Part shown: positions 52,328 through 60,852 of the stretch, piece by piece
How positions within the stretch are numbered: position 1 is the stretch's first letter
Layout: every line of letters starts with the position of its first letter
Source of the DNA: Silvibacterium bohemicum
GTDB taxonomy: Bacteria > Acidobacteriota > Terriglobia > Terriglobales > Acidobacteriaceae
Direction of reading: 5' to 3'
DNA: 64,000 nucleotides
NCBI RefSeq assembly: GCF_001006305.1
Contig: NZ_LBHJ01000003.1
Span: 310,001-374,000, forward strand
The notes under the pieces: model-generated
Told to the model about the DNA's origin: nothing
Databases searched by the model: none
What the model saw: the letters and a program-made list of their open reading frames with translations, nothing else
Program-made: the position numbers and the translations under genes

Positions 52328-52612
52328 ATGGCGCAGAGCAAGTCAATCTATAGCCGCGAGTACGGTGTCTTTCTCGATCTGCTTCGAGCGGAGCGGCTGG
52401 CTGCGCGAATGACGCAGATCGATCTGGCGAAGAAGCTCAAGGAAACGCAGACATTCGTCAGTAAGTGTGAACGTGGTGAGCGCCGGCTGGACATGATTGA
52501 GACCCGACGGTTCTGCATTGCAATCGGCGCTAACTACCCTGAATTCGCCGCCAAACTCGACGCCGCAATCGAACAGAGTGCCGCGGCAAAGAGAATCGCT
52601 CCCCGCCGATAG
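52328..52612 (+). CDS. XRE-family regulator
   Basis: A 94-residue protein with one XRE HTH at about 12-70 (FLDLLRAERLAARMTQIDLAKKL, shortened; then VSKCERGERRLDMIE). It is preceded by the overlapping palindromes at 52270-52298 and followed after 39 bases by a second XRE-like gene in the same direction, so the two probably form an operon and may cross-regulate, as phage-type or island-type switches do. Confidence 0.86.
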   Translation: MAQSKSIYSREYGVFLDLLRAERLAARMTQIDLAKKLKETQTFVSKCERGERRLDMIETRRFCIAIGANYPEFAAKLDAAIEQSAAAKRIAPRR

Positions 52613-52651
52613 CGGGGGCGCGACGCATCATTTTATCGCGAGGAGGTCCCA

Positions 52652-53431
52652 GTGGCGGGCATCGGAGAAGTGCTTCGGTTAGTGCGAATTCAGTGGGGAC
52701 TGTCCCTGAGAGATGTTAAGAAGCGAAGCCTGGGCCTCGCAGATGAATGGGGCAGCCGGTCGTATGAGGTTTCAGGCAGCTGGTTGTGCAAGGCAGAGCG
52801 CGGAAACTTCGACATCACGGTCCCAAAACTCATCTCCCTGGCTACCATCTATAGTCGGCCGCCTGAGGAGTTGCTGAAGTACTGTCTCCCGGCCCCACCG
52901 AGAGCGGTCCCGCAGGATCAATTTTTCGGACCGAACTCGACAGTTTTCGTCACGGGTGGAGGCTTGCTCGACCAGGAGGAGCGGGATTTACTGCCGGACG
53001 GGTTCAGCTCAGGCCCGATCCCGGAGGATACGGTGCTGTTGCCGCTGCAGGCTGATCGAGTTTCTACTCCTTTCCGAAGAGCGGTCATAGGACGTAGAGA
53101 TCGCGCTCTGTTTCCAATGATCCGCCCAGGCTCTGTCCTCAAGGTAGATGTGCGAAAGAAGGCGATCGCTTCTCCTAAGGAGTGGACCAATGAATTCGAC
53201 CGTCCCATTTACCTCTTACAGAACCGCAAGGGCCTCGTGTCCGGCTGGTGCGAACTGGATAAAGATGGTCAATGGTTGACTCTGATCACGCACAATCTCT
53301 CGCGGGTCATCAGCGAGCGCTGGAGATACAAGCAGGATGTTGAGGTCGTCGGCCGTGCTGTTGCCGTCGCTCACAGGCTGACACCGTTTGAAAATGAATC
53401 GTCAAAACGGGCCGGACTGACGCACCAATGA
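52652..53431 (+). CDS. XRE-HTH protein with S24/LexA-like C-terminal domain
   Basis: A 259-residue protein. Residues about 3-75 form a divergent HTH (GEVLRLVRIQWGLSLRDVKKRS). Residues about 130-245 resemble the S24 peptidase fold of LexA and phage repressors (MIRPGSVLKVDVRKKAI, then DVEVVGRAVAVAHRL), but the usual catalytic Ser in SMxP is absent (the equivalent stretch reads FPMIRPG), so self-cleavage is unlikely. GTG start with AGGAGG. It may be a repressor that senses a ligand rather than RecA. Coupled to the preceding XRE gene. Confidence 0.7.
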   Translation: MAGIGEVLRLVRIQWGLSLRDVKKRSLGLADEWGSRSYEVSGSWLCKAERGNFDITVPKLISLATIYSRPPEELLKYCLPAPPRAVPQDQFFGPNSTVFVTGGGLLDQEERDLLPDGFSSGPIPEDTVLLPLQADRVSTPFRRAVIGRRDRALFPMIRPGSVLKVDVRKKAIASPKEWTNEFDRPIYLLQNRKGLVSGWCELDKDGQWLTLITHNLSRVISERWRYKQDVEVVGRAVAVAHRLTPFENESSKRAGLTHQ

Positions 53432-53509
53432 ATATTGTCATCCAGCAGCTGAGCCCGCATCGTCCCTGACGAAATCGATCCAAATGGCAGGGAAGCGATA
53501 ATGCAGTTC

Positions 53510-54070
53510 TTAAAGCACTCGCTGGAGATCAGTTAGCAATCGTTTGTCCCCGTTCTCGCAGAGAGAGAGTAGTTGACGTGTCATGAGGTAATACGTCGCG
53601 GCAGCATTCTGTGCATATGCTCTGAACCATGCCCCCAGATTCCCAGCCTTGGCGCCATCCTGCAGGCTACTCACATGCCACGCGATTTCCCTTGCGCTGA
53701 GGCGCAACTCCTCCGCTATGGCCGATGCCTCTGGATACCACGTATGTAGATACGCCGCGACATCGACGAGAACGCGACTATTGTGTTGAAGAGTCTCTAC
53801 CCCCTCAAGTCCGCCGATCAGTTGCCAGATCTCATCAGCGTCGAGCTCCCTTGCGTGCTCATCATCTCGACGATTCCCATGCACGTCGATGGTGTCCATT
53901 GCGATCTTCTTTACACCTTCGCGGTTGATGAGGATCAATCTATCCAATAGTTCCTGCCAGGAGCTTCTCGATGCTTTGTAGGCACGGCGATAGTAGACGA
54001 CTGCAAGAACAATCAGTATCGTCAGCAGAGCTACGCCAGCAGCCACGAAATAGCGCATATCCATGTTCAT
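53510..54070 (-). CDS. Membrane-anchored hypothetical protein
   Basis: A 186-residue protein with one N-terminal span (YFVAAGVALLTILIVLAVVYY, about 6-27) and a soluble helical domain in the cytoplasm or periplasm. The soluble part contains DELDADEIWQLIGGLEGVETL-like acidic helices and ends SLCENGDKRLLTDLQRVL. No catalytic motif recognised. Its start overlaps the stop of the upstream membrane-protein gene by four bases, so the two are a coupled pair. Confidence 0.6.
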   Translation of the reverse strand: MNMDMRYFVAAGVALLTILIVLAVVYYRRAYKASRSSWQELLDRLILINREGVKKIAMDTIDVHGNRRDDEHARELDADEIWQLIGGLEGVETLQHNSRVLVDVAAYLHTWYPEASAIAEELRLSAREIAWHVSSLQDGAKAGNLGAWFRAYAQNAAATYYLMTRQLLSLCENGDKRLLTDLQRVL

Positions 54071-54849
54071 TGGATATCTCGAGGCCTCAGACGGTCAGCG
54101 CCACGCTTCGCTGCGTTATTAAGAGAAGACACCTCTCGTCGCATTCGCTCCGACATATCCCTGGTCTGCGGAGCCTGACGCCATAACATTACAATCCAAT
54201 AAGCGACGCAACTCAGATAAATTGACATTCGCACCCGCGTCAGTTCGTCATACACCGTTGTGCCAGACTTCAGGCCGAAATAGGTTCGCGCAATCTCAAT
54301 TGCGACGGTCGCCAACGAATAAACCCCGAGCCCCTGCGTAATTCTTGCGACGTGAGTCTTCCACGGCAATCCAGCTTGGGTTGACAGCACGATCATTCCA
54401 ACAAGGAGCTCGCTCAACAAGGCGGCAGAAAATAGATTGCCCCTGATCATTATGACTTGCTCCCATATCTTTGTGGGAGGAGTTGGAAGCGATGCGAAGA
54501 CGGCCGCCACACCAATACTCCCGACAGCCCATACGAACATATCTCGCCGGACGTCAATTGCCCAGTGACCTTCGGGACGGAAAATGCGGGACACCATCTC
54601 GTAGATGACCCCGAGTTGCAAAGCGACATCGATGATAGCGAGCGACCAGAAAGTGTAGAAGTAAACGCTTCTCGTGCTGTATTGCTGTATGAGAAACAAC
54701 GCCACTGTTCTGGCAACATTCAGCGTGACAAACAAGGTAAACACCGGGAAGGTTCTGACACGGTGCCTTATAAACAAAACGAGGAGCAGGATGAGGTGTG
54801 CAGCAAAGCCCGCCGCCCAGAACAGGAGATCGAAACCGGTTAGATGCAT
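54067..54849 (-). CDS. Polytopic membrane protein of unknown function
   Basis: A 260-residue protein with about seven hydrophobic spans (for example LLFWAAGFAAHLILLLVLFI, LFVTLNVARTVALFLI, YLSCVAYWIVMLW near the C-terminus) and short loops, then a basic amphipathic tail (RMRREVSSLNNAAKRGAD). It resembles the seven-span hypothetical proteins frequent in Acidobacteriota. Coupled with the single-span protein downstream by a four-base overlap, suggesting a two-subunit membrane complex. Confidence 0.65.
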   Translation of the reverse strand: MHLTGFDLLFWAAGFAAHLILLLVLFIRHRVRTFPVFTLFVTLNVARTVALFLIQQYSTRSVYFYTFWSLAIIDVALQLGVIYEMVSRIFRPEGHWAIDVRRDMFVWAVGSIGVAAVFASLPTPPTKIWEQVIMIRGNLFSAALLSELLVGMIVLSTQAGLPWKTHVARITQGLGVYSLATVAIEIARTYFGLKSGTTVYDELTRVRMSIYLSCVAYWIVMLWRQAPQTRDMSERMRREVSSLNNAAKRGADRLRPRDIQ

Positions 54850-54904
54850 TTTCAGTTCTTCCCTCAGGGCGGCGGCGCTGCGGATCCAATTCGGTGATGC
54901 TATT

Positions 54905-55096
54905 TTATGCCAAATACAAGATCGTCAGGATCACATCGATCACGTTCGGCGAGGTTGGCTCCGGGTCTGTTCCGGTCACGCTGTTGGGGGTTGGAGGAGG
55001 CGGGGTAGGAGTTGAGGCTTGCGCATGACCTGCGGTTGCAGCCAGCACAGTGATTGCGGCAGCGAGTGTGAGTGTGCGAAAAGCATGCTTCGACAT
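54905..55096 (-). CDS. Small secreted Pro/Thr-rich protein
   Basis: A 63-residue protein with a signal peptide (LTLAAAITVLAATAGHAQA) and a proline-rich mature part (TPTPPPPTPNS) ending in a hydrophobic stretch (VIDVILTILYLA). The start at 55096 has AAGGAG upstream. It is too short for a domain assignment. The hydrophobic C-terminus could anchor or assemble the peptide at a membrane. Confidence 0.5.
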   Translation of the reverse strand: MSKHAFRTLTLAAAITVLAATAGHAQASTPTPPPPTPNSVTGTDPEPTSPNVIDVILTILYLA

Positions 55097-55436
55097 CGAT
55101 GAGTCTCCTTCATGGCGCAAAGGTGCGCTGCGGGGAGACTAGGAATTCTTGGGATGTAATCCGACTAACTCACAATTGTCGTTTTCTCTAGGAAACAAGC
55201 AGATATTTTGCTTGCCCGAAGTAGTGATTCTCCCAATCGGTAAATTGATTTAATTAGCGAGACATTCTGCCACTCTTTCGAGCAATGTGTTTCTCAGCGG
55301 GGACAAAAAGGATGTTTTTCTTGCATATCGATTCTGTTTATTCATGAGCGCAGGCAAAGGCCTGCCTTCTCCAGGTGGCTCTGTTCGTTCGTGGGTGCGG
55401 CCTACAGCGCGGCCGCGGAGGAACACCACAGCTGGT
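55097..55436. other. Non-coding gap
   Basis: No gene seen in 340 bases. It separates the small secreted protein from the RNase H/MoxR gene group. Confidence 0.45.
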
Positions 55437-55895
55437 TTAGGCCGCAAGTCTCAATGCGACCCATTGCCGACGCGCTTCTGTGTAGGCAAGTGCGTCGGCT
55501 TGCGTCTGTATCGGATGTCCGTTATGGCCTTGGACCCATCGCCAGTCGATCGTATGGCGAGCCCGCAAGAGCAAGAGGTCTTGCCACAACGCCGTGTCTC
55601 GCAGGAGTTGGCCACGGCTATTGCGCCAGCCTTGGCTCCGCCAATGCTCTGCCAGATGCCGCATGCCTCGAATCAGGTATTCACTGTCGGAGCAGAGGGT
55701 GACTCGCGAACCGATCTCGATGGACTTCAACGCCTCAATTGCTGCCGTTAATTCCATCTCACTGGCTGTTGTCCTCTGCACGGCCCCTGAGATGTGCCAC
55801 CGGCTCCGACCTGAGGAGAGGATTGCGGCCCAGCCGCCTGGCCCTGGATTTCCGATCGCTGAGCCGTCTGTAACAATATGGATGTGTTTTCGCAT
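55437..55895 (-). CDS. rnhA: Ribonuclease H type I
   Basis: A 152-residue RNase HI that cleaves RNA in RNA-DNA hybrids. The catalytic residues are present: Asp10 (VTDGSAIGNPGPGGW), Glu48 (ASEMELTAAIEAL) and Asp70 (CSDSEYLIRGM), with a final Asp in the QADALAY region. The handle region (WRSQGWRNSRGQLL) is typical. I start at MRKH (55895). It lies in an accessory gene group with a Gp157-like protein, so it may be an island-encoded extra copy rather than the housekeeping gene. Confidence 0.9.
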   Translation of the reverse strand: MRKHIHIVTDGSAIGNPGPGGWAAILSSGRSRWHISGAVQRTTASEMELTAAIEALKSIEIGSRVTLCSDSEYLIRGMRHLAEHWRSQGWRNSRGQLLRDTALWQDLLLLRARHTIDWRWVQGHNGHPIQTQADALAYTEARRQWVALRLAA

Positions 55896-55953
55896 TTCTG
55901 AGCCCCTCTCTCCGCTTGGTGACAAGCATTGGCTTCAGATTCATTACGCTCTA

Positions 55954-56565
55954 TCAGGCGGCGCGGAGGTGAACTCCGCGTCGAACCTGGGCCCCTGGAA
56001 CCTCCTGATGCGCCGCCGCCGCGGTCTTGATCGTGTCGGGACTTGGCTTCATCTGGCGGATGCAGGCATTGAGTTCTCTACGAATCTCGTCAGGTGCGGA
56101 TGAAAGCAGGGCTTCCCAGATTCGTCCGGGGATTTTCGCTTCAATGTCCCGAAAGACCAATGGCACCTGGGACTCGTCAAAGATGACTACCGAATCCTGA
56201 CTATTCTTCTGCATACGCAGGGTGAACTCACGCCCTTCAATCTTGCGCAAATCCCGGCTTCGCAGGTAATAAAGCACCATGTTCTTCGTGCGATCCACCT
56301 TGTTCTCCGCAGAACGTGCGCGCTCTGCGAGACGGGCGGCCTGTGTTCTGCAGTAAAGGGCGCGGGCTTCCGTAAGGCTGAGGAAATGGCCGATCCTGTC
56401 GACCTTTTCGCTGTAAGCTTCACAGAACCGCTCGAATCTCTGCATCAATTCAGGGCGGACTTTCTCGGTCTCTTCAGTCTCGGTCTGCTCCTGGATTTCA
56501 TCGAGCAGCAGATCGAGCTCTCGATCGATCTCGAAGAGTGAGTGGTCTTGGGCAACTGTGGACAT
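55954..56565 (-). CDS. Siphovirus Gp157-like protein
   Basis: A 203-residue protein with an acidic N-terminus, a central coiled helical region (LERARSAENKVDRTKNMVLYYL-like) and the segment IEGREFTLRMQKNSQDSVVIFDESQVPLVF, which matches the Gp157 family of phages and islands. That family has been linked to phage resistance in Streptococcus thermophilus, but the mechanism is unclear. Start at 56565 has AAAGGAGG. Its presence beside RNase H and the MoxR-VWA genes points to a phage- or plasmid-derived module. Confidence 0.75.
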   Translation of the reverse strand: MSTVAQDHSLFEIDRELDLLLDEIQEQTETEETEKVRPELMQRFERFCEAYSEKVDRIGHFLSLTEARALYCRTQAARLAERARSAENKVDRTKNMVLYYLRSRDLRKIEGREFTLRMQKNSQDSVVIFDESQVPLVFRDIEAKIPGRIWEALLSSAPDEIRRELNACIRQMKPSPDTIKTAAAAHQEVPGAQVRRGVHLRAA

Positions 56566-56595
56566 GTCGCCTCCTTTGGCTGGTTGGAAATAGGA

Positions 56596-56617
56596 GAGGC
56601 CGCAAGCGACCGGCCTC
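56596..56617 (-). terminator. Possible terminator after the VWA gene
   Basis: Inverted repeat with 7-bp arms GAGGCCG and CGGCCTC around an 8-base loop, just after the VWA stop codon (56640). On the minus strand the run that follows (CCTATTTCC) is only moderately T-rich, so termination would be partial. Confidence 0.35.
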
Positions 56618-56639
56618 CGTTAGGTCGTGTTTGAAGTGA

Positions 56640-57848
56640 CTATGCGGCCTGCATGGGGACGACCTGCCCAAACGGCGCACGTCGGGCTCCCGTGGACGCC
56701 CATAGGACCGGATACGGCGGCGCCGTTTTCGGCAACGTGCCATAGAGGTCCGTAAGGAACACCAGTGTTTGCGGCTGTACCTGGTTCTCTTCAAGCCACT
56801 CGAAGCACGGGCGGAAGTCGGTTCCGCCTCCGCCAACTGGCATAAGACGAATCTGTTGGCCGGCCTCATAGATGTCGACTTTGTGCACGCACGCATCGAA
56901 ATACGCCACGTACACGCGATCCGGTCTTTGCCCTTCAAGGATTGAGCGGACCTCCGCTTCGAACAGCGAAAGCTGTCTTGCGTTGATCGAGCCGGAACAG
57001 TCGACGAAGATGACGACGTCTCCAACTCCTTCACGCTGGATGCCGGGGAGGTAGAGCCCTTGCCAGATATGCCGGCGGTTCGGTCTCATCCATGAGTAGT
57101 CGGAAGGCGTGGTTTCCGACCAGGCGCGTCGCAGGAGCTCTCGCCAGTCGACGCGTGCCTCCTTCGCTCCTTCGAGGCTTCTTTCAACTCCGGCAGGTAG
57201 CTTGCCGGCGAGTTTAGAGATGGTTTGTGCCTGCTCGACTGCGATCTGCCAGTCCCGCGCCTGTTCTTCTGCACTCTGTCCAGCGGCATCATCGGGCACC
57301 GGAGCATCCAGAACCTGCCCAAATCCACCTGGAGTTTCAGGAGCATTTGCTTCACGCTCAGCTCCGCCACTTCCGTTTGAATTGCTTTGCGAAGATTCCT
57401 GCGGGTCCTCCGACTGTTGACTGTTGCCGCCGCCTTCGTCCTCTTCTTCAAGGAGGTTGTAGATGTGCTCGGCGCTCATGCCGCGGAAGCGATTGTCGAT
57501 GAGGACATCCTTCGGCAGAATGAGTCCGGCATCGAGCAAGAGGGGATTGATGGCAAAGTCGCACGCCTTGTTCCATCGGACCGGGCTACGGCCGCCTCTG
57601 CGCAGGTGATGCTGAAGCGCCGGATGCAGAACTTCGTGTGCAAGCACACCGTTCAACTCCGGTGCCGAGAGAGTTGCGACGAACTCCGGGTTGTAGAACA
57701 GGGAGACCCCATCGGTCGCCATCGTCTTGACCGAGGAGGTCTCCCGCCCTTTCAACCGGAAGAGCAGACTTCCGAAGAAAGGATGATCGAGCAATAGGGT
57801 CGTGCGGCCCTTCTGGATTCGGGTTGCTGCGGCTGTTGCGTGTCTCAT
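56640..57848 (-). CDS. DUF2201-type metallopeptidase-like / VWA-domain protein
   Basis: A 402-residue protein. The N-terminal domain has a zincin motif, HEVLH (His71, Glu72, His75) with further histidines after it, and NKACDFAIN, as in the DUF2201 putative metallopeptidase family. A Gly/Ser/Glu-rich linker (about 140-200) leads to a C-terminal von Willebrand A-like domain with the metal site VDCSGSI and later FLTDLYG. Such VWA proteins work with a MoxR AAA+ ATPase, as ViaA with RavA. Overlaps the preceding gene by four bases. Confidence 0.85.
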   Translation of the reverse strand: MRHATAAATRIQKGRTTLLLDHPFFGSLLFRLKGRETSSVKTMATDGVSLFYNPEFVATLSAPELNGVLAHEVLHPALQHHLRRGGRSPVRWNKACDFAINPLLLDAGLILPKDVLIDNRFRGMSAEHIYNLLEEEDEGGGNSQQSEDPQESSQSNSNGSGGAEREANAPETPGGFGQVLDAPVPDDAAGQSAEEQARDWQIAVEQAQTISKLAGKLPAGVERSLEGAKEARVDWRELLRRAWSETTPSDYSWMRPNRRHIWQGLYLPGIQREGVGDVVIFVDCSGSINARQLSLFEAEVRSILEGQRPDRVYVAYFDACVHKVDIYEAGQQIRLMPVGGGGTDFRPCFEWLEENQVQPQTLVFLTDLYGTLPKTAPPYPVLWASTGARRAPFGQVVPMQAA

Positions 57849-58789
57849 AGCGTTGCCGGGACCTCCATGTAGGCCGACATGTGCGCGAGAATGTCGGAGA
57901 CCTGAGGTTCGACCACAGGGATGGTGGCCGGTTGCGAACGGCGGGATTCGAGCACTTCATCGATCTCCGCGACGATTCCCGCAGCCTCCGCAGCGGTGGT
58001 CACGCGCAGAAGGTCGTGCTTCTTGAGGTCCTGGGCTGTGTAGTTGCACAAGCGATCACGGATCTGAGAGGCTAATCGCTCGAGATCCGGGTCCTGGTTC
58101 ACATTGAGCTGGGGCAGCAGCGACACAAGATCAAAGATGTTGGTCACCAGCGTTGCGTGGAACCTCGACTCGGGTTCACTCAGACGGTCGACCATGTGCT
58201 TGACCACTTCCCGCATGCGTTTCCAGAGGTCTTCTGTGCCTTTGGTGAGAGACTGCCGGACGTTCGCGTCAATCTCGCGAGCGACGCGTGCCTGCTCCTC
58301 GGCCGACATCTGAACCCGAAAATCATCTCCGGTCGGAACCGGGAGAATTTCGAGCTTGACGCTGAACTTCTCTCGCAGCTTTTCGGCGGCCGGGTAGTCT
58401 TCCTCGCGGAAGAGCCCGCCAAGCTCTGCCCTTGCCTCACGGATGTAGTCGGGATAGACCTCAAGAAACTGCTCGATCCCCGCTGAGAAGCTCGCGTCGA
58501 ATTCACGCATGCGCGCATTGAGATCGAAGTAGAAGTGCGACGGCAAGAGCCGGAACCCCTCATCCGACCAGGGAAGCGTGATCTTGTAGAAGTGCTGTCG
58601 TATCTGGCCGGCGAGCGTGCGCAGTTCTTCGAGCTTGCCCGCCCCCATCAGCAACTGTTTGTTGTAGCGTCCAGCCTGCTCGCGAGCACCGTTGCGATCG
58701 GCGACCTCGCGGCTGACTTTGCGGTCGTGTTTGGTTGCCGTCCAGATGCTGATGTGGACGGCAGCAAGCATTGCTCTTTCGGTAATCAT
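57845..58789 (-). CDS. DUF3150-like protein in the MoxR-VWA operon
   Basis: A 314-residue mainly helical protein: VHISIWTATKHDRKVSREVAD at the start, RLLPSHFYFDLNARMREFDASF centrally, and a long helix VAREIDANVRQSLTKGTEDLW. Its position between a MoxR ATPase and a VWA protein, and its length and helix pattern, fit DUF3150, found with such ATPase pairs in phages and islands; this assignment is from pattern recall and is tentative. The ATG at 58789 overlaps the ATPase stop by four bases. A longer upstream open frame overlaps the ATPase and is not coding. Confidence 0.6.
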   Translation of the reverse strand: MITERAMLAAVHISIWTATKHDRKVSREVADRNGAREQAGRYNKQLLMGAGKLEELRTLAGQIRQHFYKITLPWSDEGFRLLPSHFYFDLNARMREFDASFSAGIEQFLEVYPDYIREARAELGGLFREEDYPAAEKLREKFSVKLEILPVPTGDDFRVQMSAEEQARVAREIDANVRQSLTKGTEDLWKRMREVVKHMVDRLSEPESRFHATLVTNIFDLVSLLPQLNVNQDPDLERLASQIRDRLCNYTAQDLKKHDLLRVTTAAEAAGIVAEIDEVLESRRSQPATIPVVEPQVSDILAHMSAYMEVPATL

Positions 58790-59784
58790 TGAATGACCTC
58801 CGCGTGTTCCACCCCGAAGCGAATGAACTCCGGCGTATGGGTGATAGCCCGGTCGCGTGCCGATGCGTCGCGCATGGCGAGGACTCGCATCTCGATAGGC
58901 ATTCGGTCGAGATACCTCGCCCCCTTCGCAACGGATTGGTCCGACATTGCGCGCCCGAGCGCAGTCGCGATCGCAATCTGCGCCGAAGGCTCGTCGGGGA
59001 GCGGTGCGGTTTCGGGGTTGAGCAGGATCTCGTCGATCGAAGGCAACTGCCGAAAGAGCCGCAGGAAGCCAACGAACTCTGCGGTTGCACCAGGGCCGAT
59101 GGTGCCTTCGAGCATCTGTGCTTCGATCTCGGCACTGGCCGCGCCATTGCGCGCACTCAGGCCTTTCAGCACATTCGAGGCCATCTCCCAGGAGCGTGGC
59201 GTTGGCCACGCGTTCTGATCGGACGTGGCGTCAGCGTCGTGAAGCAACGCGGGCTTGAAGCGAAGGAAGGCGATGATTTCGGATCGCACTCCGCTTTGCA
59301 GTGCCCAACGGCACCAGTCGGTGAGATCGGGCTCGAGGTCGAGATGTACGAACCGGTTGCGAAGTGGGCGAGGCATGGAGAAATGCACGCCGCGCTCCGA
59401 GGCCGGATTGCCGGCGGCGATCACCACCCATCCGTCCGGCAGCTTGTATTCGCCGAGCCTGCGATCGAGCACAAGCTGATAGCAGCCCGCCTGGGTCATC
59501 TGCGGAGCTGCGGTCAACTCATCGAGGAACAGAATTCCTTTCCCGTTCGTGGGAAGAAACTTTGGGGGAACCCATTCGGTAGAATCAGCCGCGATGCGAG
59601 GAAGTCCTCGCAGGTCAATCGGATCGAGCTGGACTGCACGAACGTCCAGGAAGTCATAGTCGAGATCATCGGCAACCTGCGAGACGATCTGAGATTTGCC
59701 TACGCCGCATGCGCCCCAGACGTGGAGAGGCACACGCTCGCCGATAAGCGCAAGAAGCGCTTCGTAAAGCATGGATGGTTTCAT
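58786..59784 (-). CDS. MoxR-family AAA+ ATPase
   Basis: A 332-residue ATPase. Walker A GACGVGKSQ (about 25-33), Walker B GILFLDELTAAP, sensor AAGNPASERG and arginine-finger region PRPLRNRFVHLD are visible, with a helical C-terminal lid. MoxR ATPases remodel or load metal into partner proteins carrying VWA domains. It heads a three-gene operon with overlapping stops and starts, so the ATPase, DUF3150-like and VWA proteins should be made together and act as a complex. Confidence 0.9.
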   Translation of the reverse strand: MKPSMLYEALLALIGERVPLHVWGACGVGKSQIVSQVADDLDYDFLDVRAVQLDPIDLRGLPRIAADSTEWVPPKFLPTNGKGILFLDELTAAPQMTQAGCYQLVLDRRLGEYKLPDGWVVIAAGNPASERGVHFSMPRPLRNRFVHLDLEPDLTDWCRWALQSGVRSEIIAFLRFKPALLHDADATSDQNAWPTPRSWEMASNVLKGLSARNGAASAEIEAQMLEGTIGPGATAEFVGFLRLFRQLPSIDEILLNPETAPLPDEPSAQIAIATALGRAMSDQSVAKGARYLDRMPIEMRVLAMRDASARDRAITHTPEFIRFGVEHAEVIQ

Positions 59785-59840
59785 GGATTGTCCTTGACGG
59801 GAGGATTGAGGAGGGAAGCGGAGGGTGCGAACTGCCTGTC

Positions 59841-60098
59841 CTACCTTGCTCTGAACTTGGGCTTGATTCTTTGCCGGACGATGTAGTCTCCGCTCTTGTT
59901 TTCGAGCAACTTCACGGATGCGCGAAAACCAACGCGAAAGATCATCTCCAGCATGGACAGGTCTTCGAACTCAAGGTCGACGTTGAGCGACTCTTCGAGC
60001 TGGTATACGTGGATGGATTTGATGGGTTTGCCGGCTGAACGGCCAAGCGGTATCTCCGCATAGCCGTGGCCGAAGGGCACGGTGGAGTCTGACATCAT
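59841..60098 (-). CDS. Small hypothetical protein
   Basis: An 85-residue soluble protein rich in beta-type segments (KSIHVYQLEESLNVDLEFEDL, then MIFRVGFRASVKLLENKSGDYIV, both shortened here to motifs) ending in basic residues KPKFRAR. The start is at ATG-ATG 60098 after AGAGG. No family recognised. It directly precedes the MoxR operon in the same direction and may be its first gene. Confidence 0.5.
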   Translation of the reverse strand: MMSDSTVPFGHGYAEIPLGRSAGKPIKSIHVYQLEESLNVDLEFEDLSMLEMIFRVGFRASVKLLENKSGDYIVRQRIKPKFRAR

Positions 60099-60114
60099 GG
60101 ACCTCTGGAAGAGA

Positions 60115-60150
60115 GCAAACAAAGAAGAACGGCCGCCTGACGGCGGCCGT
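60115..60150 (-). terminator. Rho-independent terminator of the RES-Xre operon
   Basis: Perfect 9-bp stem ACGGCCGCC (60129-60137) and GGCGGCCGT (60142-60150) with a 4-base loop. Read on the minus strand it is followed by TCTTCTTTGTTTG. It lies 73 bases after the toxin stop and isolates the toxin-antitoxin genes from the MoxR group. Confidence 0.75.
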
Positions 60151-60222
60151 GTGAGGGGGATACAACTTGAAAACGGAGGGATGGTTCTGGCAGGAATCTA
60201 GGCCAAAGGTGGGGATTCGATC

Positions 60223-60852
60223 TCAGATAAACGCAAACTTGTATGTCTTCAGGATTCGCCGGAACAGGTCGTCGTTCGCGGGGTCGGTAAATGACCCCAA
60301 CGAGGACACGGAGAATGTCGAGGGCGGCCGGCTGTAAATCGCATACGCAACACGCTCAGGAGCATGTCGAGACCGGTACCGAATGCCGTCGGGTTTGGTC
60401 GGATGCTGCCGGAGGGCTGCGGACCACTGCTGCGAGATCGAGTAGGAGCCAGTCGTCAGCCGATTGTCCGCACCGATGCTGGTGAGGCCGCCCGGCTCAA
60501 CCAGGTCCACCAACCTCAGGTCTTCGGTGAGTTCCATCCGGGCTATCGTGCGGGCATCGAGATAGGCGCCCGATACGGAAGGCACGCCAGTCGTTGCACC
60601 GCAGGATTCAAGCAGGCAACACTCTGGGTCCTCGCCGGCGTAGAGCACACCGAAACATCCGGGGCTTCCGTTGTCCGGATCGCAATTCGGATCATCGAAG
60701 CGGTAGTTGCCCGACATACCGAAGAACACTGGATCGTGAATCTTCTGGTGATGCCGGTAGATCGCTTCGCCGGCGTGCAACGTGAAGATGATCGGCTTTT
60801 GCGTCGGCAGCTCGGGATGTGGCGGCGGGTGTTCGCCGGGGGAATCTGTCAT
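60223..60852 (-). CDS. RES-domain toxin (NAD-degrading)
   Basis: A 209-residue RES-domain protein. The conserved Arg is in AIYRHHQ, the Glu in CCLLESCG and the Ser in SISQQWSAAL, the triad that names the family. RES toxins fold like ADP-ribosyltransferases and kill or arrest cells by destroying NAD+. The antitoxin gene lies immediately upstream with a four-base overlap, the normal order for RES-Xre systems. A strong terminator follows. Confidence 0.88.
   Translation of the reverse strand: MTDSPGEHPPPHPELPTQKPIIFTLHAGEAIYRHHQKIHDPVFFGMSGNYRFDDPNCDPDNGSPGCFGVLYAGEDPECCLLESCGATTGVPSVSGAYLDARTIARMELTEDLRLVDLVEPGGLTSIGADNRLTTGSYSISQQWSAALRQHPTKPDGIRYRSRHAPERVAYAIYSRPPSTFSVSSLGSFTDPANDDLFRRILKTYKFAFI

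Noticed and set aside
57845-59209. 454-codon version of the DUF3150-like gene
   Set aside because: The upstream 140 codons overlap the ATPase gene in another frame; the ATG at 58789 with a four-base overlap is the natural start.
58789-59886. 365-codon plus-strand frame
   Set aside because: Antisense to the well-supported MoxR ATPase; composition is Arg/Ala/Gly-rich as expected of a shadow frame.
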